From NCBI GenBank assembly GCA_003558175.1, contig PWMO01000447.1, positions 1-6,505 on the forward strand: DNA of 6,505 bases, in the 5' to 3' direction. The notes beneath the pieces were generated by a model, which did no database searches, was not told where the DNA came from, and was given only the letters and a program-made list of their open reading frames with translations. The translations under genes and the position numbers were made by a program. Shown piece after piece: positions 5,879 to 6,505 of this stretch. Positions within the stretch are counted from its first letter, which is position 1. The number at the start of each line of letters is the position of its first letter. The stretch comes from Spirochaetaceae bacterium. Its GTDB lineage: Bacteria; Spirochaetota; Spirochaetia; DSM-27196; PWMO01.

Positions 5879-6179
5879 GCTGCCGAACCATCCAATTGAG
5901 GCGACGCTTGACAGTATCAACAGGTGCCGTTCCCAAGCAACAACTGTCTATTCATTATTTTATGCTTTTTTCATGCTGTTTTCAGTGCTTAAAACGAGAA
6001 TTTGATGCCGGAAACGGACTTAATCCGGTTATTTCACGCATTTCCAGTGGTGCCTGTCTGCGTGCGTACGCACGCAGACAGGCTGTATTCACATACGCGA
6101 AGCGCCGCCTGACAAAGCAGATGCGCCGCTGGGGACGCGTAAAACATCCGGCGTAGTGTTTATTTTTTGAGGAAATTCT
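5879..6179. other. Intergenic region with no gene, holding a hairpin repeat
   Basis: No supported gene is seen here. The first half is T-rich (about 5948-5985) with no clean terminator stem. The second half carries the hairpin repeat described separately. A TTGACA at 5908-5913 has no matching -10. A GAGGA element (6169-6173) just before 6180 is the ribosome site of the next gene. Confidence 0.5.
6025..6101 (+). repeat. Hairpin repeat, copy 2, with a 32-base perfect palindrome
   Basis: This copy starts CCGGTTATTTCACGC (6025-6039), identical to copy 1 near 2034-2048, then has TTTCCAG. Positions 6052-6083 form a perfect 16-bp palindrome whose outer part is GCCTGTCTGC...GCAGACAGGC. CGCGAA follows twelve bases later (6096-6101). 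Compared with copy 1, the stem has a C-G to T-A pair change and a longer tip, so pairing is kept while sequence differs. It lies between the URO-D-like and FAD genes and has no U-tract. Confidence 0.8.
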
Positions 6180-6505
6180 ATGGATACCATCAGAGAACCT
6201 TCGAGAAAAACACCTGTTATCAATGAGTTCGATCTTGTGGTAATTGGCGGCAGCTGTACCGGTGTGTTTGCCGCAGTACGTGCGGCCCGGCACGGCCTGC
6301 GGGTCGCCGTTGTCGAGAAACAAAATTGCTTTGGCGGCGTCGCAACGGCGGGCAATGTCAATATATGGCACAGCCTGCACGACACCATCGGCGAGCGGCG
6401 TATAATCGGGGGGCTAACCCGGGAGGTTCTGGATCGTCTTTCAGCACGAGACGCCGTGCTAAGGTCCCCGGATCCTGCAGCCGCTTTTAGCATCAACACG
6501 GAAGA
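6180..6505 (+). CDS. FAD-dependent oxidoreductase (FAD_oxidored type), N-terminal part, runs off the window
   Basis: The first 108 codons are present, from the ATG at 6180 with GAGGA six bases upstream. Residues about 17-31 read FDLVVIGGSCTGVFA, a Rossmann FAD-binding loop in which the second glycine of GxGxxG is serine. It is followed by AARHGLRVAVVEKQ with the acidic residue that binds the ribose of FAD, and then FGGVATAGNVN, typical of the FAD_oxidored family (PF12831 type). A GGLTREVLDRL helix follows. Such proteins are flavin oxidoreductases, often of unknown substrate and frequent near carbohydrate genes in PVC bacteria. The catalytic part lies beyond the window. It is on the same strand as the URO-D-like gene but 301 bases away, so co-transcription is uncertain. 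Confidence 0.85.
   Translation, partial: MDTIREPSRKTPVINEFDLVVIGGSCTGVFAAVRAARHGLRVAVVEKQNCFGGVATAGNVNIWHSLHDTIGERRIIGGLTREVLDRLSARDAVLRSPDPAAAFSINTE

Noticed and set aside
5908..5936. TTGACA at 5908-5913 as a promoter for the FAD gene.
   Set aside because: The bases 17-18 further on (TCCCAA) do not resemble a -10 element, and the site is about 270 bases from the gene.
1..6505. CRISPR array, toxin-antitoxin pair, intact transposase or defence system.
   Set aside because: No regularly spaced repeats, no small paired genes and no intact mobile-element gene were seen.

Overview
The window looks like a chromosomal segment of a Gram-negative-type bacterium. The best guess is a member of the Planctomycetota-Verrucomicrobiota-Lentisphaerota-Kiritimatiellota (PVC) assemblage. 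Three things point there: an NqrA that still carries Fe-S cysteine motifs, an integrase relic of the type I associate with planctomycete-like genomes, and a mix of sugar isomerase-like, uroporphyrinogen-decarboxylase-like and FAD oxidoreductase genes. This assignment rests on recalled family resemblance, not on a search.

Left part (1-2148), minus strand. The segment starts inside nqrB, preceded by nqrA. The nqrA stop codon directly abuts the nqrB start, so this is the front of a sodium-pumping NADH:quinone reductase operon. Upstream of nqrA are about 575 bases without a confident gene. They hold a small possibly frameshifted reading frame (1643-1850), then a structured repeat region (about 1990-2128) containing two copies of a repeat seen again near 6025.

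Middle (2149-3310). A minus-strand TIM-barrel sugar phosphate isomerase/epimerase-like gene is followed by a tRNA-Lys(CUU) on the plus strand. The tRNA has a near-consensus sigma-70 promoter in front and a Rho-independent terminator behind.

Right part (3311-6505), plus strand. Directly after the tRNA terminator lies the decayed N-terminal half of a tyrosine recombinase. It has three in-frame stops, an apparent internal deletion and no catalytic domain. A tRNA followed by an integrase is the classic signature of an integrated element. The relic's last stop overlaps the start of an intact PHP-type metallo-phosphoesterase gene, followed 40 bases later by a URO-D/MtaA-like putative methyltransferase with a Zn-site pattern (HxC...C). 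After a 301-base gap containing a perfect 32-base palindrome inside the repeat family, a FAD-dependent oxidoreductase gene begins and runs off the window end.

The PHP and URO-D-like genes probably form one transcription unit, possibly fed by the old integrase promoter. No gene in the window reveals a substrate, so the joint function of PHP, URO-D-like and FAD proteins is unassigned. The most notable items are the Fe-S-bearing NqrA, the integrase relic fused head to tail with a metabolic operon, and the hairpin repeat family with a compensatory base-pair change.
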